From the NCBI RefSeq assembly GCF_019232825.1, contig NZ_JAFAND010000090.1, positions 1 through 64,000 on the forward strand: DNA of 64,000 nucleotides. Direction: 5' to 3'. The stretch comes from Paludibacterium sp. (GTDB lineage Bacteria > Pseudomonadota > Gammaproteobacteria > Burkholderiales > Chromobacteriaceae). Positions within the stretch are counted from its first letter, which is position 1. Each line of letters starts with the position of its first letter. Positions 30,649 to 40,453 of this stretch are shown in pieces. The position numbers and the translations under genes were made by a program. The notes beneath the pieces are model-generated. The model worked only from the letters and a program-made list of their open reading frames with translations. It was not told the DNA's origin and made no database searches.

Positions 30649-32637
30649 ATGGTCTCCAGAACCGAGCTCGCCAACGCCATCCGTTTCCTTGCCATGGACG
30701 CGGTGGAAAAGGCCAAATCCGGCCACCCCGGCATGCCGATGGGCATGGCCGACATCGCCGAAGTCTTGTGGCGCGATCAACTGCAGCACAGCCCGCGCCA
30801 TCCGCACTGGGCTAACCGCGACCGCTTCGTGCTGTCCAACGGCCATGGCTCGATGCTGCTCTATAGCCTGTTGCACCTGACCGGCTACAACCTCTCGATC
30901 GACGACCTGAAGAACTTCCGCCAACTGCATTCCAAAACACCGGGGCACCCGGAATACGGCTATGCGGAAGGCGTGGAAACCACGACCGGCCCGCTGGGGC
31001 AAGGCATCTGCAACGCAGTGGGCATGGCATTGGCGGAAAAGCTGCTGGCGGCCGAGTTCAACCGCCCGGGCCACACCATCGTCGATCACCGCACCTGGGT
31101 TTTCCTGGGCGACGGCTGTCTGATGGAAGGGGTTTCGCACGAAGCCTGCTCCTTGGCCGGCACCTGGGGGCTGAACAAGCTCATCGCCTTCTACGACGAT
31201 AACGGCATTTCCATCGACGGCGACGTCGATGGCTGGTTCACCGACGATACGCCGGGACGCTTCGCCGCCTATGGCTGGCTGGTCATCCCCAACGTCAACG
31301 GCCATGACCCGAAGGAAATCGCGACCGCCATCGCCACCGCCAAGAAATCCGACCGTCCGACGCTGATCTGCTGCAAAACCAAGATCGGCTTCGGCGCGCC
31401 CAACAAACAAGGCGGCCACGACGTGCATGGGGCGCCGCTCGGCGCGGCCGAAGTCGCCGCCGCGCGCGAATACTTGAAATGGCCGCACGCGCCTTTCGAA
31501 GTGCCGGCCGATATCTATGCCGCCTGGAACGCCGTCGAGGCCGGCGTGGCGCGCGTACAGGAATGGGACGCGCGTTTCGCCGCTTACCGCGCCCAGTATC
31601 CGCAAGAGGCAGCGGAATTCGAGCGCCGCACGAAGGGCGAACTGCCGGCGGGCTGGGACGCGCACATCGCCGCCAAGATCGCTCAAGCCAACGACAAGGC
31701 CGAAACCATCGCCACGCGCAAGGCATCGCAAAACGCCATTGCCGCCCTGGCCGAAGTGCTGCCGGAACTGGTGGGCGGTTCCGCCGACCTGACGCCGTCG
31801 AATCTGACCAACTGGCCACAGTCCAAGTCGTTCACCGCCGCCGGCGCCGGGAACTACCTCCATTACGGCGTGCGCGAGTTCGGCATGTCGGCCATCATCA
31901 ACGGCATGACGCTGCATGGCGGCGTCAAACCGTTCGGCGCCACCTTCCTGATGTTCAGCGAATACGCGCGCAATGCACTGCGCATGGCGGCGCTGATGAA
32001 GATCAACCCGGTGTTCGTGTTCACGCACGATTCGATCGGCTTGGGCGAAGACGGTCCGACCCACCAGCCGGTAGAACAGATCGCGACCCTGCGCATGATC
32101 CCCAATATGGCCGTGTGGCGTCCCTGCGATACCGTCGAATCGATGGTGGCATGGACCGAGGCGCTGTCCGCCAAAGACCATCCGAGCTGCCTGATCTTCA
32201 GCCGCCAAAACCTGCCGTTCGTCACCCGCGACGCGGCGACGGTCGCCAACATCAAGCGCGGCGGTTATGTGGTGCGCGATGCCCGCGATGCCCGCGCCGT
32301 GTTGATCGCCACCGGCTCCGAAGTCGATCTGGCGCTGAAGGCCGCCGAGCAGCTGGCGGCGCAAGGCGTGGCCGTGCGCGTCGTTTCCATGCCCAACACG
32401 CGCGCCTTCGACCAGCAGGACAAGGCCTACCGCAGCGCGGTGCTGCCGGCAGGGCTGCCGCGTCTGGCCATCGAAGCCGGCGTCAGCGATTTCTGGCGCA
32501 AGTACGTGGGCCTCGAGGGCGACGTCATCGGCATCGATCGCTTCGGCGAATCCGCCCCGGCAGGCGAGTTGTTCAAACTGTTTGGCTTCACAGTGGACAA
32601 CGTGGTCGCCAAGACCCTGTCCTTGATCGGACAATAA
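30649..32637 (+). CDS. tkt: Transketolase
   Basis: A 662-residue thiamine-diphosphate enzyme moving two-carbon units between sugar phosphates (pentose phosphate pathway). ThDP site: [13 protein letters not shown]...[11 protein letters not shown] around residues 155-190. Sugar-phosphate and pyrimidine-domain motifs include GHPGMPMG and [19 protein letters not shown]. The ATG at 30649 gives the family length (E. coli TktA 663); an upstream in-frame ATG would add 25 atypical residues. It heads a tkt-gap-pgk-LysE-fba block on one strand, with a terminator after it. Confidence 0.97.
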   Translation: MVSRTELANAIRFLAMDAVEKAKSGHPGMPMGMADIAEVLWRDQLQHSPRHPHWANRDRFVLSNGHGSMLLYSLLHLTGYNLSIDDLKNFRQLHSKTPGHPEYGYAEGVETTTGPLGQGICNAVGMALAEKLLAAEFNRPGHTIVDHRTWVFLGDGCLMEGVSHEACSLAGTWGLNKLIAFYDDNGISIDGDVDGWFTDDTPGRFAAYGWLVIPNVNGHDPKEIATAIATAKKSDRPTLICCKTKIGFGAPNKQGGHDVHGAPLGAAEVAAAREYLKWPHAPFEVPADIYAAWNAVEAGVARVQEWDARFAAYRAQYPQEAAEFERRTKGELPAGWDAHIAAKIAQANDKAETIATRKASQNAIAALAEVLPELVGGSADLTPSNLTNWPQSKSFTAAGAGNYLHYGVREFGMSAIINGMTLHGGVKPFGATFLMFSEYARNALRMAALMKINPVFVFTHDSIGLGEDGPTHQPVEQIATLRMIPNMAVWRPCDTVESMVAWTEALSAKDHPSCLIFSRQNLPFVTRDAATVANIKRGGYVVRDARDARAVLIATGSEVDLALKAAEQLAAQGVAVRVVSMPNTRAFDQQDKAYRSAVLPAGLPRLAIEAGVSDFWRKYVGLEGDVIGIDRFGESAPAGELFKLFGFTVDNVVAKTLSLIGQ

Positions 32638-32650
32638 GCAAGCACCCACA

Positions 32651-32677
32651 GCCGCCCCTGACCCGGGCGGCTTTTTT
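32651..32677 (+). terminator. Rho-independent terminator after tkt
   Basis: 7-bp stem GCCGCCC/GGGCGGC followed by TTTTTT. Located 14 bp after the tkt stop codon; it separates tkt from gap at least partly. Confidence 0.9.
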
Positions 32678-32683
32678 ACACCA

Positions 32684-32699
32684 GGTTTCACGTGAAACC
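32684..32699. other. parS-like ParB binding site (14/16 match)
   Basis: GGTTTCACGTGAAACC keeps the TTTCACGTGAAA core of parS and lies inside a longer perfect 20-bp palindrome (32682-32701). It is placed between the tkt terminator and the gap ribosome-binding site. Confidence 0.65.
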
Positions 32700-32727
32700 T
32701 GCCAGCACTTTGGGGAGAGAAGAGAGC

Positions 32728-33738
32728 ATGACCATCCGTATCGCGATCAATGGCTATGGCCGTATCGGCCGTCAGGTTCTACGCGCCATCTACGAGTACG
32801 ATCTCGACAAGGAATTCGAGGTCGTAGCCGTCAATGCCAGCGGAGACCTTGCCACCAACGCGCACATCACCAAATTCGATACGGTTCACGGGCGATTCCC
32901 GGCTGACATCGGTCACGACGAACACCATTTGATCGTCAATGGCAAATCGATCCCGTTCTTCAGCACGCGCGATCCCTCTCTATTGCCCTGGAAGGATCTG
33001 AAGGTCGATATCGTCATGGAGTGCACCGGCGCCTTCACCAGCAAGGCCAAATGCCAAGCCCACCTGCAGGCGGGCGCCAAGAAGGTGCTGATTTCCGCCC
33101 CCGGCGGCGACGACGTCGACGCCACCATCGTGTATGGGGTCAATCATTCCGTGTTGAAGCCGGAAATGACTGTCGTCTCCAACGCATCCTGTACCACCAA
33201 CTGTCTGGCGCCGGTGGCCAAGGCGCTCCACGACAAGATCGGCATCGTCAAAGGGCTGATGACCACCATTCACGCCTTTACCAACGACCAAGTGCTGACC
33301 GACGTGCGTCACAAGGATTTGCGCCGGGCGCGCTCGGCGGTCCAAAACATGATTCCGACCAAAACGGGCGCCGCCAAGGCGGTGGGACTCGTGCTGCCGG
33401 AACTGGCCGGCCGCCTCGACGGCTTTTCCGTCCGCGTACCGACCATCAACGTGTCGCTGATTGACCTCACTTTCGAATCCGCGCGCCATACCAGCAAAGA
33501 CGAAATCAACGAGGTGGTCCACGCCGCGTCGGAAGGGGAAATGAAAGGCATCCTGGGCTACAACACCATGCCCTTGGTGTCGATGGACTTCAATCACACC
33601 ACCGAACCGTCCACATTTGACGCCACACTGACAAAAGTCACTCACGGAAATATGGTGAAAGTTCTCGCTTGGTACGACAATGAGTGGGGGTTCAGCTGCC
33701 AAATGCTGAACACCGCCCGCGCCATGTTCGCCGCCTGA
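32728..33738 (+). CDS. gap: Glyceraldehyde-3-phosphate dehydrogenase, possibly NADP-tolerant
   Basis: A 336-residue tetrameric enzyme interconverting glyceraldehyde-3-phosphate and 1,3-bisphosphoglycerate. The dinucleotide fold starts [16 protein letters not shown], the catalytic cysteine is in SNASCTTNC, and the C-terminus has WYDNEWGFS. At the end of beta-strand 2, where strictly NAD-dependent enzymes have N-D (the aspartate binds the ribose), this protein has Asn36-Ala37-Ser38. GapB-type enzymes with N-A-S there can use NADP, so dual cofactor use is inferred. Start chosen at 32728 with a GGGGAGAGAAG ribosome-binding region. Confidence 0.95.
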   Translation: MTIRIAINGYGRIGRQVLRAIYEYDLDKEFEVVAVNASGDLATNAHITKFDTVHGRFPADIGHDEHHLIVNGKSIPFFSTRDPSLLPWKDLKVDIVMECTGAFTSKAKCQAHLQAGAKKVLISAPGGDDVDATIVYGVNHSVLKPEMTVVSNASCTTNCLAPVAKALHDKIGIVKGLMTTIHAFTNDQVLTDVRHKDLRRARSAVQNMIPTKTGAAKAVGLVLPELAGRLDGFSVRVPTINVSLIDLTFESARHTSKDEINEVVHAASEGEMKGILGYNTMPLVSMDFNHTTEPSTFDATLTKVTHGNMVKVLAWYDNEWGFSCQMLNTARAMFAA

Positions 33739-33752
33739 GCCGGAGAGCTCGC

Positions 33753-33779
33753 AAAAAGGCCCCGCCTCGAGGTGGGGCC
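33753..33779 (-). terminator. Hairpin between gap and pgk oriented to stop antisense transcription
   Basis: Stem GGCCCCGCC/GGTGGGGCC with a TCGA loop. The A-run (AAAAA) is on the left, so a T-run follows only when read on the minus strand. No minus-strand gene needs it; it may stabilise or process the operon mRNA. Confidence 0.5.
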
Positions 33780-33832
33780 AATGTCGGTGGGCGCGGGAAT
33801 TCTAGACTCATCTGAACAACCAGGACTGAAAA

Positions 33833-35011
33833 ATGGAATTCAAAAAATTGACTGATCTGGATCTGCACGGCAAGCGCGTGCTGATCCGCGTGGACATGAA
33901 CGTGCCGGTCAAGGATGGCGTTATCGGCGACGATACCCGTATCCGCGCCTCGCTGCCGTCGATCCAGCACGCGCTGGGGCAGGACGCCGGCGTGCTCTTG
34001 ATGACCCACCTCGGCCGTCCGACCGAAGGCGAACCCAAGCAGGAAGACAGTCTGGCCCCGGTAGCCGCACGGCTGGCCGAACTGCTGGGCCGCCCGGTGC
34101 GTCTGGCCGCCGAGTGGCAGGCCGGCGTCCCCGTCGCCGCGGGAGAAGTCGTCATGCTGGAAAACGTACGGCTGAACAAGGGCGAGAAGAAGAACAACGC
34201 CGAGCTGGGCCAAGCTTATGCCCGCTTGTGCGACGTCTTCGTCAACGACGCCTTCGGTACCGCCCACCGCGCCGAAGCCTCGACGCATGCCGTTGCCGCC
34301 GCCGCGCCGGTGGCATGCGCCGGTCTGTTGCTGTCCGCTGAATTGGACGCGCTGGGCAAGGCGCTCGAGCATCCGGCCCACCCGCTGGTGGCGATTGTCG
34401 CCGGTTCCAAGGTGTCGACCAAGCTGACCATTCTGGAAGCCCTGGCCGACAAGGTCGATCAGCTGATCGTCGGCGGCGGCATCGCCAACACGTTCCTGCT
34501 GGCCGAAGGCCACACCATCGGCAAGTCGCTGGCCGAGCCGGATCTGGTCGAGCAAGCCCGCACCGTGATCGCCAAGATCCGCGCCCGCGGCGGCGACGTG
34601 CCGTTGCCGACCGACGTGGTCTGCGCCAGCGAATTCGCCGAAACCGCTACCGCCACGCTGAAGAACGTCAAGGACGTCAGCGCCGACGATATGATCCTCG
34701 ACATCGGTCCGGACTCGGCCGCCGAGCTAGCCAAGCTGATCGCCAAGGCTGGCACCGTGGTATGGAACGGCCCGGTCGGCGTGTTCGAGTTCGAGCAATT
34801 CAGCCACGGCACCCGTCTGCTGGCGCAAGCCATCGCCGACGCGGACGCCTTCTCGATCGCCGGGGGCGGCGACACGTTGGCGGCGATCGCCAAGTTCGGC
34901 ATTACCGAGCGCATCAGCTACATCTCCACCGGCGGCGGCGCCTTCCTCGAGTTCCTCGAAGGCAAGACGCTGCCCGCCGTGGCGATTCTGGAAGAACGCG
35001 CCCGCGCTTAA
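33833..35011 (+). CDS. pgk: Phosphoglycerate kinase
   Basis: A 392-residue two-domain kinase transferring phosphate from 1,3-bisphosphoglycerate to ADP. The signature [15 protein letters not shown] is near the N-terminus, the substrate-binding basic patch includes [10 protein letters not shown], and the nucleotide-binding domain has [17 protein letters not shown] and GGGDTLAA. It lies in the glycolytic/gluconeogenic block, 94 bp after gap and 33 bp before the LysE-type gene. Confidence 0.97.
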   Translation: MEFKKLTDLDLHGKRVLIRVDMNVPVKDGVIGDDTRIRASLPSIQHALGQDAGVLLMTHLGRPTEGEPKQEDSLAPVAARLAELLGRPVRLAAEWQAGVPVAAGEVVMLENVRLNKGEKKNNAELGQAYARLCDVFVNDAFGTAHRAEASTHAVAAAAPVACAGLLLSAELDALGKALEHPAHPLVAIVAGSKVSTKLTILEALADKVDQLIVGGGIANTFLLAEGHTIGKSLAEPDLVEQARTVIAKIRARGGDVPLPTDVVCASEFAETATATLKNVKDVSADDMILDIGPDSAAELAKLIAKAGTVVWNGPVGVFEFEQFSHGTRLLAQAIADADAFSIAGGGDTLAAIAKFGITERISYISTGGGAFLEFLEGKTLPAVAILEERARA

Positions 35012-35044
35012 GCGGACGCCAGGAAACGACGGAGGAGGGACGCG

Positions 35045-35668
35045 ATGACGCTGAATATCTGGTTGTTGTTCATCGCCACCACCTTCTTCGTTTCCGCCAC
35101 ACCCGGCCCCAACATGCTGCTGGCGATGACGCACGGCATTCATCACGGGGTACGGGCGACGCTGGTGACCTGTGCCGGCCTGATGGCCGGCCTATTTCTC
35201 TACATACTGGTCTCGGCCGCCGGGCTCGGCGCGCTGTTGACGACTTCCCCGCGCTTGTTCGCCGTCATTACCTACGCCGGCGCGGCCTATCTGTTATACC
35301 TGGGCATACGCACTTGGCGCGCCCGGCCGGTCACGCCGCAAGAGGCGCGCGTCGATGGCGGCCTGTCGGCGCCGACGCGTTTCCGCAATGGCTTCCTGGT
35401 TGCGCTATCCAATCCGAAGGCGGTGATTTTTTTCGCCGCCTTGTTTCCGCAGTTCATGAATCCGCGCGCGCCGCAACTGCCGCAGCTGATGATTCTGACT
35501 GCCTCGTTTTACGTGATTGAAGCCTGCTGGCAATTCGCTTACGCCAGTGGCGGCGCCAAGCTTTCCGGCTGGCTGCAATCGCCCCGGCACATCCGTTTGG
35601 TCAACCGCCTGTCCGGCGGCGCCTTCGTCTGTGCCGGCATCGTTTTAACCGGTGTGACACACCACTGA
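35045..35668 (+). CDS. LysE/RhtB-family amino-acid exporter
   Basis: A 207-residue membrane protein with about six hydrophobic segments. It begins [21 protein letters not shown], carrying the family signature T-P-G-P-N, and has [22 protein letters not shown] in the middle. Members export homoserine, threonine, leucine or lysine. It sits between pgk and fba with short gaps (33 and 59 bp) on the same strand, a place where many betaproteobacteria carry pyruvate kinase, and has its own GGAGGAGGG ribosome-binding region. The substrate is unknown. Confidence 0.88.
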   Translation: MTLNIWLLFIATTFFVSATPGPNMLLAMTHGIHHGVRATLVTCAGLMAGLFLYILVSAAGLGALLTTSPRLFAVITYAGAAYLLYLGIRTWRARPVTPQEARVDGGLSAPTRFRNGFLVALSNPKAVIFFAALFPQFMNPRAPQLPQLMILTASFYVIEACWQFAYASGGAKLSGWLQSPRHIRLVNRLSGGAFVCAGIVLTGVTHH

Positions 35669-35727
35669 AGCAACGCCGCGGGTCTCGCGACCGGCGGTCT
35701 ATCATCTGCGCCCTGAGGGAGAAATTC

Positions 35728-36792
35728 ATGGCACTCGTTTCAATGCGTCAATTGCTGGATCACGCGGCCGAATTCGGCTATGGCTTGCCGGCTTTCAACG
35801 TCAACAACCTGGAGCAAATGCGCGCCATCATGGAGGCCGCCGACAAGGTCGATGCGCCGGTCATCGTTCAGGCCTCCGCCGGCGCGCGCAAATACGCCGG
35901 CGCGCCCTTCCTGCGCCACATGATCCTGGCGGCGGTGGAAGAGTTTCCGCACATCCCGGTGGTCATGCACCAAGACCACGGCGTCAGCCCCGACATCTGC
36001 CAGCGCTCGATCCAACTGGGCTTCAGCTCGGTGATGATGGATGGCTCGCTCAAAACCGACGGCAAGACGCCCGCCGATTACGATTACAACGTCGGCGTCA
36101 CCCGCACCGTGGTCAACTTCTCGCACGCTTGCGGCGTGTCGGTGGAAGGTGAAATCGGCTGCCTGGGTTCACTGGAAACCGGCAAGGCCGGCGAAGAGGA
36201 CGGCGTCGGCGCCGAGGGCACGCTCGACCACAGCCAGCTCCTGACCGACCCGGAAGAAGCGGCGCGCTTCGTGCGCGATACTGGCGTGGACGCGCTGGCC
36301 ATTGCCATCGGCACGAGCCACGGCGCCTACAAATTCAGCCGCAAGCCGACCGGCGACGTGCTGCGCATCGACCGCATCAAGGAAATTCACGCCCGCATCC
36401 CCAACACCCACCTGGTCATGCACGGCTCGTCGTCAGTGCCGCAGGAATGGCTGGCGATCATCAATCAATACGGCGGCGAGATTCCGGAAACCTACGGCGT
36501 GCCGGTCGAGGAAATCGTCGAGGGCATCAAGCACGGCGTGCGCAAGGTCAACATCGACACCGACCTGCGCCTGGCCAGCACCGGCGCGATCCGCCGTTTC
36601 CTCGCCACGCATCCGGGCGAGTTCGACCCGCGCAAATACTTGGCCGAAACCATCAAGGCCATGCGCGATATCTGCATCGCCCGCTACGAGGCGTTCGGCA
36701 CCGCGGGTCAAGCCAGCAAGATCAAGCCGGTCGGTCTGGAAGCCATGGCGAACCGCTATACCAAGGGTGAACTGGCGCAGATCGTCAAATAA
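35728..36792 (+). CDS. fba: Class II fructose-bisphosphate aldolase (Calvin-cycle subtype)
   Basis: A 354-residue zinc enzyme cleaving or forming fructose-1,6-bisphosphate. Metal and substrate motifs: HQDHG (~residues 81-85), [34 protein letters not shown] and KVNIDTDLR. The sequence style matches the CbbA/Fba subtype common in betaproteobacteria. The ribosome-binding site GAGGGAG is close to the ATG. It is the last gene of the carbon block, followed by a strong terminator. Confidence 0.97.
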   Translation: MALVSMRQLLDHAAEFGYGLPAFNVNNLEQMRAIMEAADKVDAPVIVQASAGARKYAGAPFLRHMILAAVEEFPHIPVVMHQDHGVSPDICQRSIQLGFSSVMMDGSLKTDGKTPADYDYNVGVTRTVVNFSHACGVSVEGEIGCLGSLETGKAGEEDGVGAEGTLDHSQLLTDPEEAARFVRDTGVDALAIAIGTSHGAYKFSRKPTGDVLRIDRIKEIHARIPNTHLVMHGSSSVPQEWLAIINQYGGEIPETYGVPVEEIVEGIKHGVRKVNIDTDLRLASTGAIRRFLATHPGEFDPRKYLAETIKAMRDICIARYEAFGTAGQASKIKPVGLEAMANRYTKGELAQIVK

Positions 36793-36811
36793 GCGCCACA
36801 GCCGCCATAGC

Positions 36812-36847
36812 AAAACGGCAGCGCCCTCGCGGGCCGCTGCCGTTTTT
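36812..36847. terminator. Bidirectional terminator between fba and aroG
   Basis: 12-bp arms AAAACGGCAGCG/CGCTGCCGTTTT around an 11-nt loop, followed by TTTTTCTC on the plus strand and TTTTGC on the minus strand. It serves both convergent genes. Confidence 0.9.
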
Positions 36848-36864
36848 CTCGTCCGCCGCGCGGC

Positions 36865-37920
36865 CTAACGCGCGCGACGCTCCCGTACCGCGCGCGCCAG
36901 CTGGTCCAACAGCGCCTCGGTATCGTCCCAGCCGATACAACCGTCGGTAATGCTCTGGCCATAGACCAGCTCGCAGCCCGGTTTCAAATCTTGCCGCCCC
37001 GCGACCAGATGACTCTCGACCATGACGCCGAAAATATGTTTATCGCCTGCGGCCAATTGGTCGGCCACATCCTGGCCTACCTGCATTTGCCGGCGGTAGT
37101 CCTTGCGGCTATTGGCATGGCTGAAATCGACCATCACCTTTTGCCCAAGGCCGACGGCTGCGAGCTCGGCCGCCGCGGCAGCGACATGCTCGCTGCTGTA
37201 GTTGGGCTCCTTGCCGCCACGGAGAATCACGTGGCAGTCAGGGTTGCCGCCGGTGGAAACGATGGCGGAATGACCGGTCTTGGTGACCGATAGGAAATGG
37301 TGCGGCTGGCCGGCGGCGCGGATGGCGTCGATGGCGATGCGCAGATTGCCGTCGGTGCCGTTTTTAAAGCCAACCGGGCACGACAGGCCCGACGCCAGTT
37401 CACGGTGAACCTGCGATTCCGTCGTGCGCGCGCCGATGGCGCCCCAGGCGATCAGATCGGCGAAGTACTGCGGCGTAATCATGTCGAGGAATTCGGTGGC
37501 CGCCGGCACACCCAGATTATTCAGTGTCAAAAGCAACCGGCGCGCGAGGCGCAAACCGGCATTGATGTCGTAGGACTCGTCCAGATGCGGATCGTTGATC
37601 AACCCTTTCCAGCCGACGGTGGTGCGAGGCTTTTCAAAATAGACCCGCATGACGATGACCATCTCCTGGGCATATTTTTCGCGCAAAGGCAGCAAGCGGC
37701 GGGCGTATTCCTCGGCGGCGGCGACATCGTGGATGGAACAGGGACCGATCACCACCAGCAGGCGGTCATCTTCGCCGCGCACCAAGGCGGCGATTTCGCG
37801 CCGGGTGTTGAAGATCAGCTCTGAAGCCATATCGTTGATCGGCAGCTCATACAAATGGGCAATCGGTGGCAATAACTCCTTGATTTCCCGAATTCGCACA
37901 TCATCGGTCTGGTGTTGCAT
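36865..37920 (-). CDS. aroG: 3-deoxy-7-phosphoheptulonate (DAHP) synthase, class I
   Basis: A 351-residue AroG/AroF/AroH-type enzyme condensing phosphoenolpyruvate and erythrose-4-phosphate in the first step of aromatic synthesis. Motifs: LLVVIGPCSIHD, MRVYFEKPRTTVGWKG, GARTTESQVHRE, GFKNGTDG and VMVDFSHANS. The N-terminal ~50 residues correspond to the region that binds the feedback-inhibiting amino acid; which one cannot be told. AAGGGA precedes the ATG. A weak promoter TTGTAC-N18-TATCTT lies at 37989-37960 on the minus strand. Its substrate erythrose-4-phosphate is made by the nearby transketolase. Confidence 0.96.
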   Translation of the reverse strand: MQHQTDDVRIREIKELLPPIAHLYELPINDMASELIFNTRREIAALVRGEDDRLLVVIGPCSIHDVAAAEEYARRLLPLREKYAQEMVIVMRVYFEKPRTTVGWKGLINDPHLDESYDINAGLRLARRLLLTLNNLGVPAATEFLDMITPQYFADLIAWGAIGARTTESQVHRELASGLSCPVGFKNGTDGNLRIAIDAIRAAGQPHHFLSVTKTGHSAIVSTGGNPDCHVILRGGKEPNYSSEHVAAAAAELAAVGLGQKVMVDFSHANSRKDYRRQMQVGQDVADQLAAGDKHIFGVMVESHLVAGRQDLKPGCELVYGQSITDGCIGWDDTEALLDQLARAVRERRAR

Positions 37921-38025
37921 TGAGAATCCCTTGACATCTGTTTTTTGGCGACTTAGAGCAAGATACCCTCATTCGAACGGCCAGTACAAGCGTTTTTCCG
38001 ACAGATTTGTGCGGCGCAAAAAGCA

Positions 38026-38050
38026 AAACGCCACCTCGTCGGTGGCGTTT
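38026..38050 (-). terminator. Rho-independent terminator of dksA
   Basis: 10-bp stem AAACGCCACC/GGTGGCGTTT; the minus strand continues TGCTTTTTGC. Located 20 bp after the dksA stop. Confidence 0.85.
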
Positions 38051-38069
38051 CGCTGGCCTTGGGTGTGAT

Positions 38070-38480
38070 TCAGTCGGCGTATTGACGCTTCATGCGCTCG
38101 CGCCGTTCCTGCGCTTCGACCGACAACGTAGCGGTCGGGCGGGCAATCAACCGTTTCAGGCCGATCGGTTCCCCGGTGTCTTCACAGAAACCGTAGGAGC
38201 CGTCCTCGATCTGACGCAGCGAAGCTTGAATCTTTTGCAGCAGCTTGCGCTCGCGGTCCCGGGTACGCAGTTCCAGCGCATATTCCTCTTCGAGGGTTGC
38301 GCGGTCAGCCGGGTCAGGGGTGGCCTCCTGCTCCTGCAGATGATTGGCAGTCGCGCTGGCGTTCACCAGCAGCTCTTGCTGCATCTGCAACAAACGGTCT
38401 TTAAAGAACTCAAGATGGTCGGCGTTCATATAATCGTCGCCGTCCCAGTTGAGGATATCCTGTTCGGTCAGCTTGGCCAT
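38070..38480 (-). CDS. dksA: RNA polymerase-binding transcription factor DksA, cysteine-poor form
   Basis: A 136-residue factor acting with ppGpp at RNA polymerase's secondary channel. The coiled coil spans about residues 30-100 with the tip motif DPADRATLEEE, which holds the functional aspartates. The C-terminal zinc-finger region reads YGFCEDTGEPIGLKRL...TATLSVEAQ, so only one of the four zinc cysteines remains. Such forms are known to fold without zinc. The ATG at 38480 has GGAAG upstream and gives the normal length; a longer frame to 38549 is unlikely. A sigma-70 promoter lies at 38620-38592. Confidence 0.94.
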   Translation of the reverse strand: MAKLTEQDILNWDGDDYMNADHLEFFKDRLLQMQQELLVNASATANHLQEQEATPDPADRATLEEEYALELRTRDRERKLLQKIQASLRQIEDGSYGFCEDTGEPIGLKRLIARPTATLSVEAQERRERMKRQYAD

Positions 38481-38591
38481 AGTGGGTGCTTCCAGCTTAG
38501 AGTTGGCAGACAGGCGGAGAAGATTACCTACAGCACAGGCTTTGTGCAACTATCTCACTCAAGCCCTGTAACATTCCTGCTGCTGAAAACT

Positions 38592-38620
38592 TGTATAGCG
38601 TCATTCTGAGGCAGCTACAA
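38592..38620 (-). promoter_or_regulatory. Sigma-70 promoter of dksA
   Basis: On the minus strand TTGTAG, 17-bp spacer, TATACA. It gives a leader of about 105 nt before the dksA ATG. Confidence 0.55.
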
Positions 38621-38640
38621 GGTTTTTTGTCATAAAACAA

Positions 38641-38661
38641 AGGCGGCCGCCGTGGCCGCCT
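38641..38661 (-). terminator. Terminator of the cytochrome c gene
   Basis: 8-bp stem AGGCGGCC/GGCCGCCT; read on the minus strand it is followed by TTGTTTTATG. Located 22 bp after the stop codon. Confidence 0.75.
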
Positions 38662-38682
38662 ATTCATGCCTTCTTCTCCGGC

Positions 38683-38994
38683 TTATTTCAACGCCAGGAT
38701 GCCTTTGACCAGCGTCTTGACATCGGCGTCGGAAACTTGGCTGTTCGGCGGCATCGGCACTTGGCCCCATACCCCGACGCCACCCGCCTTGACCTTGGCG
38801 ATCAGCTTGGCTTCGGCGGATTTGTCGCCCTTGTATTTCTTGGCAACGTCTTTCCAAGCCGGGCCGACGACCTTGTGGTCGATCGAGTGACAGGCAAAAC
38901 AACCATCCTTTTGCGCCATCGGCACGATGTCGGCCATGGCCGGCGCGATCATCACGCCACTAACGACCGCTGCCAGAAGGATTTTCTTCATCAT
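38683..38994 (-). CDS. Small periplasmic class I cytochrome c
   Basis: A 103-residue precursor with a signal peptide (MMKKILLAAVVSGVMIAPAMA) and a mature protein of ~82 residues. One heme site C-F-A-C-H lies near the N-terminus, and a methionine in QVPMPPNSQVS is the probable sixth ligand. The size and VGPAWKDVAKKY match cytochrome c-551/c5-type electron carriers. It would carry electrons between the bc1 complex and a terminal oxidase or peroxidase. AGGGAG is 8 nt before the chosen ATG; adjacent ATG codons make the start uncertain by a few residues. Confidence 0.9.
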   Translation of the reverse strand: MMKKILLAAVVSGVMIAPAMADIVPMAQKDGCFACHSIDHKVVGPAWKDVAKKYKGDKSAEAKLIAKVKAGGVGVWGQVPMPPNSQVSDADVKTLVKGILALK

Positions 38995-39063
38995 CTGCAT
39001 TTCTCCCTGTTTAGGTTTGCACAACCAGTCAATTTCGCAGAGTATGACAAATAACCATAAAAA

Positions 39064-39645
39064 TTATACAAGAATCTTGAGTTGCATCAACAAACCGCTC
39101 TCCAACAAACGGACCGGCAACATCAAAATAACCTGAATAATCAAAAATAGAATGATCGGCGACAAGTCGACACCCCCCACCACCGCACGCCGGAAAGGGC
39201 GCAGGTAGGGACGCGTCAGGGAGTCGAGGATCGGCGCAAGCGGATTATAAGGATTGATCCAACTCATCACCGCCTGGACGATCACAGCGCCCATCAACAA
39301 GAACAGCGACTGCTTGAACAGGTAGAGCACGGTCAATAGCGCCAATGCCAGCAGCGTCTGCGGCGCGGCGAAATTGTACGGCAACGGGTTAAGGGCCAAC
39401 ACCAGCGCGTTGGCGATCATTCCCACGAACCATGCAGTCAGCAGCGTCGCCATATCGTAACTGCGAAAGCTCGGCACGACACGCCGCATCGGTAGCACGG
39501 CGAAGTTGGTGACCGCCATGACGAACTGGCACAACGGATGTCTGAACGGCGCGTGCGCGACCTGCAGATAGAAGCGCAAGAGCAGCACCAGCACGAAGAG
39601 GTCGGATAACGTCTTGATCAAGAACTGCAGCGTTTCGAAGATCAT
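39064..39645 (-). CDS. yggT: YggT family membrane protein
   Basis: A 193-residue protein with two YggT repeats, each with a pair of membrane helices: TLSDLFVLVLLLRFYLQVA...PFRHPLCQF and LFLLMGAVIVQAVMSWINPYNP...YLRPFRR. The P-Y-N-P and R-P-Y-L-R-P-F motifs are characteristic. Function is not firmly established; it has been linked to osmotic stress and cell-division or envelope processes in other organisms. One base separates it from proC, so they are co-transcribed. Confidence 0.92.
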   Translation of the reverse strand: MIFETLQFLIKTLSDLFVLVLLLRFYLQVAHAPFRHPLCQFVMAVTNFAVLPMRRVVPSFRSYDMATLLTAWFVGMIANALVLALNPLPYNFAAPQTLLALALLTVLYLFKQSLFLLMGAVIVQAVMSWINPYNPLAPILDSLTRPYLRPFRRAVVGGVDLSPIILFLIIQVILMLPVRLLESGLLMQLKILV

Positions 39646-39646
39646 G

Positions 39647-40450
39647 TCAGTCCTGACTTAGCTGTTGGCCCATTTCAATGGAACGGGCGCGACAATCCAT
39701 GGCGCCGGCGACAATCGCCGCCTTGACGTCCCCCTGGTCGAAGCGGGCGATAGCCCGTTCGGTCGCGCCCCCTTTCGAGGTCACGTTGCTGCGCAGCTGA
39801 TCGATCGGCAGCGGCGACTGGCGCGCCAATGCGACCGCGCCGTCGAAGGTGTCCAGTACCAATGAGCGCGCCGCGTCATCGTCGAAGCCGACTTGGCGCG
39901 CAGCCTGCATCATTGCCTCGATGAAGTAGAAGACATACGCCGGACCGCTACCGCTGACGCAGGTAATGTCGTCCAACCCGCGTTCCTGATCCATCCAGAC
40001 TACGGCGCCCACCGACGCAAGAATCGTCTGCGCCGCCTCCCGGTCAGCCAGCGACACCGCCGGCGCGGCAAAGAGCCCCGTCACGCCCTTGCCCACCATC
40101 GACGGCGTATTGGGCATGCTGCGCACAACGCGATCGCTGTCGAGCCAGCGCGCCAGCGCCTCGCTACGGATGCCGGCGGCGATCGATACCACCAACGCGC
40201 CGCCTAGGCGCGGGGCCAATTCCAGACACAGCGCTTTCAGCTGTTGCGGTTTGATGGCCAGCACGACCACATCCTGCGGCGTGAATTGCGCCGGCAAAGC
40301 CGTCAAACTCAGCGTACCGTATTGTGTGGCCAGTTTGTCCAGCTTGTCCTGATTGCGGTCCAGCACGCCGATGGTATAGCCCGGCTGCTGACAAAGTCCC
40401 GCGATAATGGCGGCGGCCATGTTGCCGCCACCGATAAAAGTAATCTGCAT
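39647..40450 (-). CDS. proC: Pyrroline-5-carboxylate reductase
   Basis: A 267-residue NADPH enzyme for the last step of proline synthesis. The Rossmann start is ITFIGGGNMAAAIIAGL; further motifs are VLAIKPQQ, RSMPNTPSMVGKGVTGLFA and CVSGSGPAYVFYFIEAM. The C-terminal helical domain ends with the pattern NVTSKGGATERAI. It is the middle gene of yggS-proC-yggT. Confidence 0.96.
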   Translation of the reverse strand: MQITFIGGGNMAAAIIAGLCQQPGYTIGVLDRNQDKLDKLATQYGTLSLTALPAQFTPQDVVVLAIKPQQLKALCLELAPRLGGALVVSIAAGIRSEALARWLDSDRVVRSMPNTPSMVGKGVTGLFAAPAVSLADREAAQTILASVGAVVWMDQERGLDDITCVSGSGPAYVFYFIEAMMQAARQVGFDDDAARSLVLDTFDGAVALARQSPLPIDQLRSNVTSKGGATERAIARFDQGDVKAAIVAGAMDCRARSIEMGQQLSQD

Positions 40451-40453
40451 GGA

